A stretch of DNA of 64,000 nt from Balaenoptera acutorostrata (lineage: Eukaryota > Chordata > Mammalia > Artiodactyla > Balaenopteridae): positions 55,144,207 to 55,208,206 of the forward strand of contig NC_080078.1 of the NCBI RefSeq assembly GCF_949987535.1, read 5' to 3'. How positions within the stretch are numbered: the stretch's first letter is position 1; every line of letters starts with the position of its first letter. Below are positions 1 to 12,135 of this stretch, one piece after another. The translations under genes and the position numbers were made by a program. The notes under the pieces were generated by a model. That model did no database searches. It was not told the origin of the DNA and was given only the letters and a program-made list of their open reading frames with translations.

Positions 1-112
1 GTAGAAGAACCGCACCCACTGTGAAACCACCATGCCATCCTGCTTGCATGTGGTTAAACACCCAGAAAGAGAGGGAGTTTGCTGAGTTCCTTTTCAGTAC
101 ATCCATACTCAC

Positions 113-235
113 TGGTCCAAAGACACTTTGGTTTCTTATTGTCTGACTCATTCTGACTTTGACATAGATCAGTTTCTTGATCACGATGGAGGAAAAACCA
201 ATAAAGTGAAATGTCTCAAAGCATAATCTCCAATG
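113..235 (-). other. Possible second coding exon downstream of the 705-826 exon
   Basis: On the minus strand a strong pyrimidine tract (about 262-238) ends in an AG acceptor at 237-236. A GTGAGT donor follows at 112-107. The enclosed 123 bases are 41 whole codons and are open in phase 0, the phase left by the 705-826 exon. The peptide begins HWRLCFETFHFIG and ends RNQSVFGP. The frame stays open past the donor to the window edge, so the segment could also be a longer exon. Against this, the plus strand of the same DNA is open too: from a TTCCTTTTCAG acceptor ending at 97 to a TAA at 221-223, with AATAAA nearby at about 240-245. Strand and coding status are therefore unresolved. Confidence 0.2.
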
Positions 236-367
236 CTTAAAATAAAGAGGAGAGGAAGGGAAAAATAAAACCTTTTCATAATTTTCACAGGAGTTATCAC
301 ATTCTGAAAGTCCTACATCTGACCCTATGAAAACCTGATCCCTAAAGGCGGTACCTCATAGCAAACA

Positions 368-368
<1 letters not shown>

Positions 369-407
<39 letters not shown>
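369..407. repeat. (CA)n microsatellite
   Basis: This is an uninterrupted CA dinucleotide tract of about 19 units. Tracts of this length are usually length-polymorphic. It sits in the presumed intron between the two candidate exons. Confidence 0.95.
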
Positions 408-411
<4 letters not shown>

Positions 412-704
412 TTGAAAAGGGAAGGAGGTCAGATGTTTCATACTTTAAGACTACTTAAACATTTTTCTGGAAGGTGAGAAGGTAAGAAATCAAAGAAAAA
501 GTCCATAATAGTATTTTGGCAATCTCTCCACTCTATAAACTCTATCCATAGGCAATCATTGGCTTGTGCCAATTTTGCATAACTAAAAATGACTTAGATT
601 AAATATTAGGGGTGGATGTTTGGCGATGGCTAAGCCTATGTTCTTTTTACCTTTTAATAGCAGATAAAGATGTCCGTCAGGTTGCCTTTGTCTTGTGTAC
701 TTAC

Positions 705-826
705 AACAGTTGCTCTGGCTTCCTTCATATCATTTGTTTCCTTGAAACTTTGAAGTTTTGCACCTACCTCTATGATTTTTTCTTCATGTAAGGAAGTGGC
801 TGAAGTAAGAGTCATGTGTGTAAAAG
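705..826 (-). CDS. Candidate internal coding exon of an unidentified gene
   Basis: On the minus strand this 122-base segment has the signals of an internal exon. It is preceded by a long pyrimidine tract ending in TTTAG (831-827) and followed directly by a consensus donor GTAAGT (704-699). One frame is fully open, starting after two bases that would finish a split codon: 40 codons, ending exactly at the donor (phase 0). The peptide is hydrophilic and protein-like, for example SLHEEKIIEVGAKLQSFK, then KETNDMKEARATV at the exon end. The other two minus-strand frames contain stops. The segment does not resemble L1, L2, MIR or SINE sequence. I do not recognise the protein family. The next candidate exon downstream (113-235) continues in the same phase. 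No convincing upstream exon was found in the window, so the gene, if real, has long introns. A chance open frame flanked by good splice sites remains possible. Confidence 0.35.
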
Positions 827-919
827 CTAAAGAAAAAAATCAGATAGTTGGTAATCATTACTGCCACGGACAACAGGTTAAAAACTGGGGTGGATGACGA
901 TGTTTGTTTGACGTCAAAA

Positions 920-1090
920 TGAGAGGCAGAAATCTGGGGTCAAGTGGACCTGGGTTTAAATTCTGAGTCTTCTCATTCCTAGCTGTGCGACATTGGGCCA
1001 GTCATCTCAGTAATCTTCCTAAGGCTCAGTTTCCCCAACTACAGAATAGTATTGACAAGAGTGTGTACTTCATAGGAGAAGCATAGGATT
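920..1090 (+). mobile_element. MIR SINE fragment
   Basis: The segment carries the ordered MIR landmarks: a CCTGGGTTTAAATTCTGAGTC stretch, then AGCTGTGCGACATTGGGC, then a CTCAGTTTCCCC block. These match the core of this ancient tRNA-derived mammalian SINE. The copy is diverged and lacks a clear 3' end. Confidence 0.75.
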
Positions 1091-1139
1091 TAAATCATAT
1101 ACTGACTTCACCCCAAAACTGATATTTAGTTTTAAATTT

Positions 1140-1150
1140 GGGGGGGGGGG
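1140..1150. repeat. G11 homopolymer
   Basis: A run of eleven G residues lies in AT-rich surroundings. It is low-complexity sequence and prone to sequencing length error. Confidence 0.9.
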
Positions 1151-1227
1151 AATCAACCACGAGACTCTAAACTGATTGTGAGCAGTTTCTTCAACTCTAC
1201 TCTTTTAAATCAAGATGTTCTTGAATT

Positions 1228-1351
1228 TGGGTAGTTAGGTAGTTAAGACGCCGTGCTTCCACCGTAGTGGGTGCAGGTCCATCCCTAGTCAGGGAACTAA
1301 GATCCCACATGACGTGTAGTGTGGCAAAAAAAAAAAAAAAAAAAAAAAAAA
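1228..1351 (+). mobile_element. Short CHR-family tRNA-derived SINE
   Basis: The body reads as a diverged CHR-type SINE: a GTGCTTCCACCGTAGTGGGTGCAG region, a decayed B box, GGGAACTAAGATCCCACATG, then a long poly-A tail at about 1326-1351. It is flanked by a 16-base target-site duplication, AAGATGTTCTTGAATT at 1212-1227 and AAGATGTACTTGAATT at 1352-1367, with one mismatch. CHR SINEs are confined to whales and hippos, so this element and its three longer relatives identify the host lineage. Confidence 0.85.
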
Positions 1352-1367
1352 AAGATGTACTTGAATT

Positions 1368-4300
1368 CAATGTAGTGATTTAGTGATGGTGTAAATGTCC
1401 ATATTGTACTCCATTCTCAAAATCAGTCGTGCAAAACAAAATCTAACAAATATTAGTAACTACTGTATATTCCAGTATACTTTTTAGGAGAGAACATGGT
1501 TATAAACATATAGTGAACCAATTAACCTTATCTAAAAATAAGAAAGACAAACATATCATGTGTATTTCTGTTTATTAGTAACTACTATTGAGACAAAGAG
1601 CCCTCCTCTGGGGTTTGGATGATTTCCAACAGGAAGACCAAGGCAATCCTCAAAAATGTCAAACCACAACGGAGTTTCCAAAGTTGACTGGTAACAGCTG
1701 ATCACACATCCTACCCATCCGTGGCCTCCTTCCCCCACCATACACAAGAAAGAAAGGAAGGAAAAGTAAGCACAAAACACAAATTCTATCACTGGACACG
1801 CATTTGTCAACTTCATTGTGCTATCTTCTCTTTCTCCAAGACCCATTTGGAACGTTATTAGGTCTGTTAACTCTTCAAGCACTCCTGAGATGTGAAGTCC
1901 GGTGAAAAGCTGGAGGATCGAAATATATCTTCTTAGGAGAAAACAGCAAATTGAATCCTAATCTTCAATTTAGTTTTAATTGCCACTGAAAAATGTTTCT
2001 TGAAGTTCTGTTGTAACACTTGCTCATGGTTTTTGAAGTGTGGCCAATAATATAGAATCCATAGTTTTATTTGATGAACAAAGAAAATAAAGTTCTGGGA
2101 AAAAGTAAAATTCACAGGGCCATAGCCATTTTATCAGTATTCAGTATTCTTAAGAAAAACTGCAATTTTAGACTCTTTTATAAAAGTCATGGTATTTTGG
2201 CCCTAAAGTTACAGGTTCAAAATGATAGACATCTGATTATATTCCATATTTATTTCCACATTTAGCTGTTTCCTTCAATATTAAATCAAGATCAAGAGAC
2301 ATATTACTGAAAGTGATGGACTGATCAGCTGATAGAAGTGAGGTATATGTTTTGCTTTGGCTTAGTTTTTCCATGTAGTCAATGCATCTGCCTTGCTTCA
2401 CCCATCACCAGGGTCCTGCCAGGATATATGCCAATCTACAACACAGTTTTTCAAAAGGATCCTGTAAGAACCATTTAAAAAATCCCTTCTCCCATAAAAT
2501 GAACTTACAGCAGAACATTCTGCCCTCACCATTTACCTTATATATTTCTCAACCCTGCAAATTTGAGCATGCACAACAGTTCATTGCCCTCCCATATTTG
2601 TGCTATTGGTTTGATGTGATGCCCTATAGAACCACTTGATAAAATAATGCTTTCCAATTGCTTTTTGGGAGAGACCACCAGTGATCCTCTTATCACACTG
2701 AGAAATATGCTATCAAAGATGGGGCTAGCTTCATGCAGTTATGGAATAGTTTCTTCTCACTATTTACAAGTTTAAAAACAATGCCAATCAACTACTTTTA
2801 ACTTTTTTATTAGGCTTTTTATTCAATATATGTCTGCACCCCTTGAAATTTTTAAAGTATGCAATAATAATTAATATATTCTTTAATTGAAAGTATGTAA
2901 CATTATTACAAATACTATGATTATATGATCTATGTAAGTACATATTATATAATTTAAACTTTTAAAGTATCAATGAAGGGTGTATATGTGAATGTTGGAA
3001 ATACTTTGGGAAAGGTAAGGGTCTGATTCCTAGCTAGATCACTTTCTGTTTAGATGATGTCTTGCAAATTAATTAAAGTGAGTGCATTTTACTCTTCGTT
3101 GGTTGGTAAAAATGAGTATGGTAATGGGTAACCTTGTTATAAGGATTAGTGCAGGTCAAAAATGATGCACTTCTGGTTTGTGTTGTGTAGTCAGTGGTAG
3201 ACATTATTTTTCTACTATAAAGCCCCATTGCACCTGTTGGCTTGTGATACCTAATAGCCATCTGCATAGTCACTGCTTTTTAAATTCAATGCAAAATTTG
3301 CTAGTCCATTGATTGAAACCACAGTACAAACTCACCAATCATTTGTGGCCTTTCCTTTGCTTTGCAGTTCCCCAGAGATTGCTAACAGCTACTGAGTGAT
3401 GCAGTCCATGACTATGGTCAGGACTCTTGGATGTCATTTTTCTTGGACAGGAAAGCCTTTATTACTGTTACTTGTTTTTCTGTCTGGTCCATAAATAGGA
3501 CAAAAGCTGTTCAAGCTTGGGGAATTGTTCAAGTACACTCTTGTCCTTCTAAATTAAATTAAAAACAAACTATAATGAACAAAAATACCTATCAATTGAG
3601 TTCTAAATGACTAATTTCTAAAAGTATTCACTAATAAAACTCAATAGCATTCACTAATAAAAGAAACCTGTGTCTTGGAACAGATTCACCCAATCATCAT
3701 TTTTGTTAGTGTCCAGAGAGCCTAGTCCATGTCTATTTTTTAACAATACTCTTCCTATAGGGTCCCTCTCTAAGTTATTTTCATGACTAGTGTTAGACCT
3801 CAACATATAGTTCAAATTAGTTAAAGTGTTCTCTGAAATATATCATTAGGCAAAAGGTTTTGGGGAAACAATTAAATGGAATATCTTGGCAGGTGGCTGT
3901 GTTCCTTCACTGAAGGATATGCAGGAGCATATCTAGAGGAATGAATAAGCTTTACCCAATAAACAAGAGTTCATGCACAATTTAATACTTAATTAGAAAG
4001 TCTGAAATTAAGCTGTGGAACTTTGATATGCATTAACTTGGAGAAAAGGAGAAAAATCCCCAGACACTTGAAGAGAAAAAAAAAAAAAAAAAAAAAAAAA
4101 AATCGGAATAGTACAACAACAGGACAATGGGGATGTCATCAAAAAAAATAATGAAAGACAGTTGTTCTTAATAGGTACTTCAGAGGAAAGAGCCTCAGAT
4201 ATGAATAATTGAAATAATTGTATGATCTTGTCAACAGGCACTTTCAAACGAGTCAAGCTATTTTGAAGGTGCCAAATTATTTGTGTGGCATTTTTATGTT

Positions 4301-6290
4301 TTATTTGCAGCATAATTATCATCTATAAGCACTGCTCTATCTACCTGTCACGTAAATTGATGCAACATTTCCTCTTTTTTTTAAAAGCTTCTTTAAGTAT
4401 AAGAAGAAAACACAAGCTATGCATCAAGATTTACACTGAGACTCTTAGGAGGAAATTCTCATAGAAGTGTGACTGCATTGCAGTGAGTACAAGGAGAATC
4501 TGGTTCCCTAGATTGTTCTCAAAGTTTAAAGCAGACATTGACCCCTATTTATGATTTGGCAGCTTTTCAGCTAACATTATGAATTTATGCTTATAACTTG
4601 TGCCCTCCAAATTCTCTCTCTCATTATATACACGTGTGTTACATATATTACGTAACATGTATATACACACATACATAAATATATCCTTCTATAATACACT
4701 TATGAGTTTGTTTAGGTGCTTAAAACTTCTAAAATTATGCACATTACTAATATTATATATATAAGTTCTCAGTTTCCCTATGCATTAGTTATGCTTATGG
4801 TAGATGATAATTAATAAAGATTTAAATTATTTCAATTGTTAGTCATTATTATGTGGCATAAAACCCAGCATATTGCATGGGTCCACTGAGTCCTCCACAC
4901 AGTAAGTAATACTTTCCACAGTCCATTCTAACTTCCAATGTGCATTAAATGTTGCCCACACAAAGACGAAAAGCCTTTGTGTACCTAATAGAGTGGAATT
5001 TAGGAGCTGAGAAGAAGCAAGTGGATAGTCAATGTCTCCTCTGATTTGAAAATAATTGAAGCTATTAATTTTCATTTCTGAGCTTAAGTGGTGGTCCTTC
5101 ACGATCCTGGGGTGAAGAAGATGATTTGAGTCTCACATTTTACATAGGTTAGCTCAGTCCTCATCAGATTAATGTGAAAGACTTCTTATCAGGATTGCCT
5201 TCTGCTCAGTGAGACCAGTGCTTCTCCAACACACACTCATACTTACATAGCCACAGTTTTCTAGCATTTGAAAGACTGCAAACAAATTATTCCAGGTTGG
5301 ATAAAAATTAGTAAAGTAGAGCTTGTTTAAATAAGCTCTTTTTTCTCACTCTCCCAATAGTGGTTTATAAGGCCAGGTGCTTATTCTCTGAGTGGGTGTC
5401 TATCCAAGTTGAAAGTAGATCAGCTAGACATGAATGCAAGTGCTTAGAACTAGAGCTGAGGGATGAGTCTCAGAAATCTCTTGATCTTAGCAAGGTAGTG
5501 GCAACAATTTTGTTTATATCAAACATGAGACCAAGACATAGGAAAGGAAAGCATCCTTAAAAGATTAGACCGGATCAGCTGAAGAACAGCCTACCATGTC
5601 CCATTGAGTGCCACCTCTGTACCTGTTCTAGCCCAAACTCACTAGTTCACGTTACCTGGCACAGGAAGTGTTCTGAAGTAATGAACAGGTTAAAGGATGA
5701 GAACTTTTGTAAATGCAGTTTTGTTATTTTTTCAAGTACTACTAATAACTAAACCAAAAACCAAAAAAAAAAAAAAAAAATTGCCTAGTAATTATCCTAG
5801 TTCAAGTAAGAGTAGTTACTAATTATTCTAACATGTAAAGTGGTACTTCGAAGTATGTGAATGTGTTTGAAAATGGTTTGTTCTCAGTACCTTGTTCATT
5901 AGCCCTTGAATTCTGTTTCACTCATTCTTTAATTAAAAAAAAAAAAAAAGTTAATGGAAAGCCAATCTCTTACCAGATATCAGAGGCAGGGAGATTTACA
6001 ATGACCCTTCTAACCTCTTTTGTATTTCTAGTTAGCTCAGGTAATTGAAAATCTTTCAAAGCCCAACTGTTACACATTTAAAATTAGAATCTTTTGAATG
6101 TATGAGATGGGTTATACCTTCAAAATAGATCAGAAGAGTCTGAGTCATGTAGTGAAAGTAAGCCCTTGGCAAGGGTTTGGCTCTTTAGCCCTGGTCCCTA
6201 AGTCTATTCCACTTCTGTGCATCAACAACATTTTGAAAACCAATCAACCAGCCTAGAAGTACCTGAGAAATCTTTACAATGTTATGCATT
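1368..6290. other. Mostly unique AT-rich sequence, no gene recognised
   Basis: I see no repeat family or coding exon that I can support here. There are short homopolymer runs: A27 at 4076-4102, A18 at 5763-5780 and A15 at 5935-5949. A TA/CA-rich patch lies at about 4621-4690. Short open frames on both strands have no domain, codon bias or splice context. The poly-A runs may be tails of retroelements too decayed to name. Confidence 0.5.
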
Positions 6291-6297
6291 CATGCTT

Positions 6298-6370
6298 TTA
6301 TTTATTCAACAAATATTTGTAAAGCACACACCATGATGCCAGTACTAGATAGACAATGGGATTTTAAAAA
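6298..6370 (-). mobile_element. L2/MIR 3' end, antisense
   Basis: The stretch TTTATTCAACAAATATTTG, followed by a variant of the GCACCTACTATGTGCCAG block, is the reverse complement of the 3' terminus shared by L2 LINEs and MIR SINEs. It is followed by an interrupted GT tract at about 6391-6415. Confidence 0.6.
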
Positions 6371-6419
6371 GGAATAAGTGTTTAAAAGTGTGTGTGTGTT
6401 TGTGTGTGTAGGATGGTGG

Positions 6420-8435
6420 GTGTGCAAACATGTAAGCCCTTCCTGTAATGTGACAAGTACCTGAATAGATGCATTTCAGGGACTCAACAAAGGTAGCTGT
6501 AATTCTCTGAATTAACAATGTCAAGTTTTCCTACAAGAACCACCCATGACACACGTGAGGCTGTGTCTCCCCAACGACACTCACTTTTTCATCTCTCATT
6601 TACCATCCGCTCAGTTGGGGAGGGGTGTAAGGATGAGCGAGATAGAAACTACTTTTTTATTATTTATTTTGAGTCATAAATGAGACAGGAGAACAAGGGC
6701 AAGACCAGGAGGACCCAATCTTCTAAGTAACATATTGGGAGTTGGCTTTCCACTTGGCCTACCCTAAGTGAACTCTTCATGGGTGAATTCTGAGACCTGA
6801 TCTCTCTTCAACCTTAATCTCTGAAAAGCAATCAGTCCTGTTCCTACATGAGACATTGGACTGTAGCATAAAAGACCAGCACATCCTTGGCAGGAAATCA
6901 GGAATTAGGAAAAACCCTAAGAGTCCAAGATCATGCCAGCAGGTGAACTGATAGATCCTATGTGGTGGGAACCACTGGTAGGGAACGGCATGCCTGGGGG
7001 TAGAAATGGCCTCCAAGAAGGATTGAATTCTTTGCAACAGTTAGCAAAACCTCTATACAGCAAGCTGTGTTTCTACCCTAAGGGCAAAGCATACCAGTGA
7101 TGAACTAGAATACAAACTCTACTTATAACACCATTAATAGTTTCTATCATAAGACCTCTGTAGTTCAGGAACTCTTTGACTTGGAGCAGATGAAATTTAA
7201 GAGAAACATTTCCAAAGCCAAAATGAGTAATGATAGACATTATTGGCCAGTGAGAAGAAAAAGTCTGTTGAAAATAAATGGCCTAAGAAATCTTTTTTCA
7301 TGATAATCAGTTACCTGAGTTAAATAGAGTTTAATGTTATTTTTTAACTTAAAAAGTCATCTGTCATGTGGAGAGTATCGTCAGCTGATAATGTGATGCA
7401 GAGACTACCATTTGGCTTTGGCTTTCATATCTACTTAGTCTGCAAATAAAAGCTATTTTTTCTTTAAATTAGAAAAATGATTCCATCCAACTTGTACTCA
7501 ATACATTTTTCCACCTGTCAAAGACATGGATGATTGGTGACTCTCTCTTTGCAGTAGGAAAGCACACAGATTTTCAGAGTTAGTTAAACAATAAATCAAT
7601 GCCAATTTGTTATTTCTATGATGACAGAAAACATGGAAGTGAATATAGTGATCTGGAAGGAAAAAGAAACATCCTTTTGATTTCGATTGACTCATCAACA
7701 AAGTGGGTGAGTGAGGGCCCAAAGCATAAAGCTTGGGAAGTAAAGGATTAAGTAAGGAGATCTGGTCTTGAAGTAATGAAATATGAAGCATCTCGCTTCA
7801 TGCTGCTGACCTATGGATAGCTTGAGGTGGAGGTAATGAGTACTCTTGACTCCACGCTGTTAGTGTAAACAATCCAATGGGCTCAAGTATCAGCCATTTG
7901 AATAAATCAGGAGACAGAGGTAGTGATGTTTATGAGCTAGAGGTGTGGACTGCTTCTTAAACAACCATGGGTACACAGATCACAAAATGGAAACCTGATA
8001 TAATGGGAAGGAAACAAGAAGGAATGGCATGGGGTAAACTTGAGGTGAGGGGTTAGAAATCCTGAAATCTAATTCTGTGATAGAAAAAAAAAAAACAACT
8101 TTATCCATTTGAGACCAACTTGATAAAGTTTACCTTAAAAAGTTAGTGTATCACTGTTTACCTGAGGTTGCCAAAAATCTATTTATTTTTTGTAAGACAC
8201 TTTTCAAAGTTACAGTCAATTTTCATTTAGCTCTGCAAATAAAAGGAAATTGTGTTGAAAATTTGTCCTACTAAAGCAAATTTTAAAAACAATTTACTTT
8301 TTAAATATTAAAAATATTATGATATTTCTATTTTACTAAATTCTACATAAGATTATTTATAGTTTAAGAAAAGAGTATGTAAATATCCCTAGTATCAAGA
8401 GTGACGTGGACTAGAATTCAAATATGTTGTTAATT
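6420..8435. other. Unique sequence, no gene recognised
   Basis: No recognisable repeat or convincing coding exon. A splice-like but stop-filled segment on the minus strand near 8163-8240 is discussed among the rejected items. Confidence 0.5.
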
Positions 8436-8439
8436 TCCT

Positions 8440-8985
8440 AAGTGAATAAATACTGAAACATAAATGCATATTATTAAGTGAAAGAAGCTAATCTGAAAAG
8501 GCTATACTTTGATTTCAACTATATGACATTCCGGAAAAGGCAAAACTATGGAGAGGAAAAGATCAGTGGTTGCCATGGTTGGGATGTAGGGGGAGAGATG
8601 AATAGGCAAAGCACAGAGAATTTTAGGACAATGAAAATACTCTGTATGATATTATAATGATGAATATATATCATTATACATTCTCCAAACCCAAAGAATA
8701 TACAACAACAAGAATGAATCCTAACAAAAACTGTGGACTTTGGATGATTATGATGTGTCAATGTAGGGTCATCTTCGGTAAAAAAAAAAAAAAAAAAGTC
8801 ATTCTGGTGAGTGATGTTGGGAGAAGCTGTGCATGTGTGGGGGCAGGTAGTATATGGGAAATCTCTCTACCTTCCCCTTAATTTTGCTAAAAGCTTAAAA
8901 CTGCTCTAAAAATGAAGTCTCTAAAACAAACTCTGTAAATAAAAAAAAAAGTCTGTAAATAAAGACTCTCAACAAACAAATAAAT
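8440..8985 (+). mobile_element. L1 3' UTR (L1M class)
   Basis: The order of blocks matches the 3' UTR of mammalian L1M elements: CAGTGGTTGCCATGGTTGGG, then AATAGGCAAAGCACAGAG, then CTCTGTATGATATTATAATG, then CAATGTAGGGTCATC, then GCTGTGCATGTGTGGGGGCA, then TAAAACTGCTCTAAAAA. The copy is 5'-truncated and has an internal A run at about 8780-8797. It retains no coding capacity. Confidence 0.85.
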
Positions 8986-9369
8986 GCAAAGGAGGTAGAT
9001 GGAAGCAAGCAAGAAGTAGGAGTGTATAAGAGCTAATGGCTTTGTTTCAATCCATGAAGAAACATGCCAGATTTTCAGGGGAGATTAAAAATATATCCAT
9101 TCGTACACACTAAGAATGAAAGCCCAAGGCTCATTTGATTTCATCAATGATCCTATACGGTATATGTAATTTGGGGCTTCATTCTTGCAGTTGGTATAAT
9201 ACAAATTGTAGTTATGGCCCTCTGCTTTTTAATTGGAGTGCTAATGTTCTTTTCATAGGCAGGTTCTGAAATATACATTTAGCCCTAATTGGAAATACAC
9301 TTAAATTTAATCAGTCACCTGCATAACTTGCGGTCTGAGAGCTGAGGTATCTAAGGCTCCATTTCTCAC

Positions 9370-10310
9370 CAGATTTGGTCTCTTCAATTCCCTTTCTACA
9401 CCTCTAGTTCCTCAACATCCCTATTTCCCATCAGTTCAAATTCAACACCACTATAATCTAAATCACCATCTTTCCTTGCACCACAACAAGCTCTCCCCCA
9501 GGGACTCTCCTATTTCTGCAATGAGTGCTATCAATCTCCCTTACTAAGTCTGCCCTCCTCTAACCAGCACCAATACACACACCAACAAATATTTTGCTAA
9601 GTTGTAGTTGTACTTCTTTTTGCTATATCACCTATAACTTCCCTTCATATCCTGTTCCCAGTGCCATCACTCCATTGTTAATAGCCATTTAACTGGTCTC
9701 ATCATCTCTAATCTCTCCAGCTCTCATTCTCTCTGAGATTCTCTTAGAAAACCATTCTTCCTAAATCATGGTTGATATATGCCAGTCTTGAGATCTGACA
9801 CTTCAGTAGTTCTCCATGGCCTACAGACAAAGCTTCAAAGCCTTTAACTACTCTTTCCCACCCAATTCTCTATTATCACCTATTTTACCCAACTCTCTAG
9901 TCTAGATTGCTGACACTTTCCTTCCCAAATACAATTTGTCTTTTCCCTCCCCTGTGCTGGGACTTCAATTCCAAATACCTCCACCTGAAATGCAACTCTA
10001 CTTCATGAAATCCAGGCCATTCTTAAGCCCCAGTTCTAATATCTGCTTCTCGATGGAATTCTGCTCTGGATCTAGTCAAGGCTGATCTCCCTTCTCAAGA
10101 CTCCTAGTTAGTATTTTATCTGTATCTTTCCGAAGGGATTTATCACATACCTCTCTCTAATACATTTGCTTGTGAATGCACTTTATTGCCTCTTCTCTTT
10201 AACCAGGTTGTGAGATTAGATCCTGTCTGATTCATTCACCTTGAAAGCCTCTCACAGTGTTTTACACATAGTAGGAACACAGTAAATATTTGCTGAGCAA
10301 AGAGCAAGCA
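9370..10310 (+). mobile_element. L2 LINE, 3' portion
   Basis: The pyrimidine-rich strand follows the L2 3' region. There is a CCATGGCCTACAGACAAAGC block, a CACCTGAAATGC region, a TTATCACATACCTCTCT stretch, and then the diagnostic terminus GTTTTACACATAGTAGGAAC with AGTAAATATTTGCTGAGC. L2 elements are ancient and inactive in placentals. The 5' limit is uncertain. Confidence 0.75.
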
Positions 10311-11464
10311 GCTCCATGGAAAGCCTAGAGTTTAAAGACCTTTTATAAATTTTCCATTACAGACTAGTCACTAAAAGTTTGACCCCCTACTCATGAGATT
10401 TTAAAGAATCACATGATGAAATGTCCCCATTCATTCCAGGCTATTATTATTGTTCTTTTGAAATATAAATATAAATCTCTTTTAGGAATAGATTTGGTAG
10501 ATGTGATTAAAAGCAACTTTTAAAAGTGTGACACATGATCAAAATTCACTGTATGATTGAAAGGCACTAATTTTTTTTTAAATTAGCTAATTTTATCATA
10601 AGTTTAAACCAAATCTCAAAAAAAGAAGAAGAAATTTCATGTTTGGATTGGTGCATATAATTAAGTCTGAATACCTAAACACTGCTTGTGAAATAGGTCA
10701 TATCTAACAGAAAAACTGTGCTGCATTGAAGTTTAAACTGCATATTTCTTCAGTCAGACAAACACTCTGTTTATAAAATATAAACTTACAAACAGGTTTT
10801 CAAAACTTGCAATTTTAGAAAAGTTCATTTAAAGATGTTCTCTTTAGGGTTCAAGAGAAAAGATGAATCACTTTAGCAGATTATTAACTGTGTTGTCTTT
10901 GAATGATAGAACGATGTTTTTTGTTAATTATCTTAGGCCTCTGTTTTTTGCTGGAAATTAGAATAGAAAGATTTGAAAGTATGTATTTGTGGATATAGTG
11001 CTATCATTTACGTCAGTTTTCTTTTTTTCTTTTTAAAACCCTCAGTGAAAGAGCAATCCAGTTTAAATAAACCACTTATAAAGAAAAATGCACCCTAAAT
11101 GTAAAATTGCTGTCTAAGGTTTTCTAGAGGCTTGATCGAGGTTCAGAGGCAGGTTAATGTAAGTGTCAAACTTCCATTAAGTTGTCAGTCTAACAAATCC
11201 ATCTTGCATCTGGGGAAAGACAAGCTCAGTGCAGTCTACCAACCTCTATCTCTGATTATCTTACAAGGAGCCGCCTTCTGTTTCCATGGTCCTAATTTTG
11301 GATAAATGGCTCAGAAGGTAATGATCCTTCAATCTTTAGGAATATATTCCTAAGTAGAGGTTTAAAATATACATATTTCAATTATGGCAAAAGTTCCACA
11401 AATAGTAAATGATTATTTTAGAGGTTCAGTTTTATTTTGCTTTGCCAACTTATAGAAAAGCACA
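10311..11464. other. Unique sequence, no gene recognised
   Basis: AT-rich sequence without a repeat signature that I can name. Around 11100-11330 it is less AT-rich and compositionally complex. No supported exon. Confidence 0.45.
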
Positions 11465-11690
11465 ATGCTTAGACCTCCATCTTGATTCCACCACTTATTA
11501 GTTGTAATGATATTCAGCAAGTCTCGTGACATCTCTGCAGCACTATAAAGTAAGGATAAGAATAGTTCTCCTTTTATAGGTTATGATGAAGTTTATATGC
11601 AGAAATGCACACCAAACACATGGCACAAATTTTGAACCACAATAAGCACTCAGTTAATTGTCCTTTCTAGTGTTGCCATAGTTATTGCTG
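11465..11690 (+). mobile_element. MIR SINE, diverged
   Basis: CCACTTATTAGTTGTAATG, then a CAAGTCTCGTGACATCTCTG region, then GCACAAATTTTGAACCAC and AATAAGCACTCAGTTAATTG follow the order of MIR core and 3' end, at considerable divergence. Confidence 0.55.
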
Positions 11691-11749
11691 TGTTGTTGTT
11701 GTACTGTTATTGCTGTGGTTGCTGTGTGGTCAGACTTCTTTATTTTACA

Positions 11750-12000
11750 GAAGAGTAATGACCAAGAGAGAGCGTGTTCTGATGTCACACTGCCCAAGTT
11801 TGAATCCCAGCCCTTCTGCCTACCAGCTGTGTGACCTTGGTCAACTTAATTAATATCACTGCCTCAGTTTCCTAATTTGTAAAATAGGCATAATAGTAGT
11901 TATCACCTCTTAGCATTGTTAGGTAGATGAAATGGGTTTATTCATAAAAAGCAATTATTTAGAATAGTATAAGTGCTGAATAAACACTGGTTATTATTAG
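11750..12000 (+). mobile_element. MIR SINE, well preserved
   Basis: Nearly the whole element is legible. The parts are CTGCCCAAGTTTGAATCCCA, then ACCAGCTGTGTGACCTTGG, then GCCTCAGTTTCC, AATTTGTAAAATAGG, and the 3' end TGAATAAACACTGGTTATTA. MIRs were mobilised by L2 in early mammals. A further scrap of the same 3' terminus lies at about 12095-12120. Confidence 0.9.
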
Positions 12001-12135
12001 CACAATATCATTATGATTCCTGCCACCACCATTGTTATTATGGGCAGACCTACACTGCACAGTAGACTAATGGTTAGAATTCTGGTTGATAAATGATAGG
12101 TGCTCAATGAACGTTAGTTATCTAAAGGTGACCAG

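Noticed and set aside
1556..1882. 108-codon open frame on the minus strand
   Set aside because: No motif, no flanking splice pattern and no homology I recognise; AT-rich chance frame.
8163..8240. Minus-strand segment with an excellent acceptor (CCTTTTATTTGCAG) and a CTCAG/GTAAAC donor
   Set aside because: All three frames contain stops, so it is not coding. It could only be a non-coding exon, which cannot be argued without transcripts.
11265..11300. Minus-strand ATG in good Kozak context followed by a GTAAGA donor-like site
   Set aside because: Only eight codons before the donor, and the phase does not fit the 705-826 exon. No promoter features.
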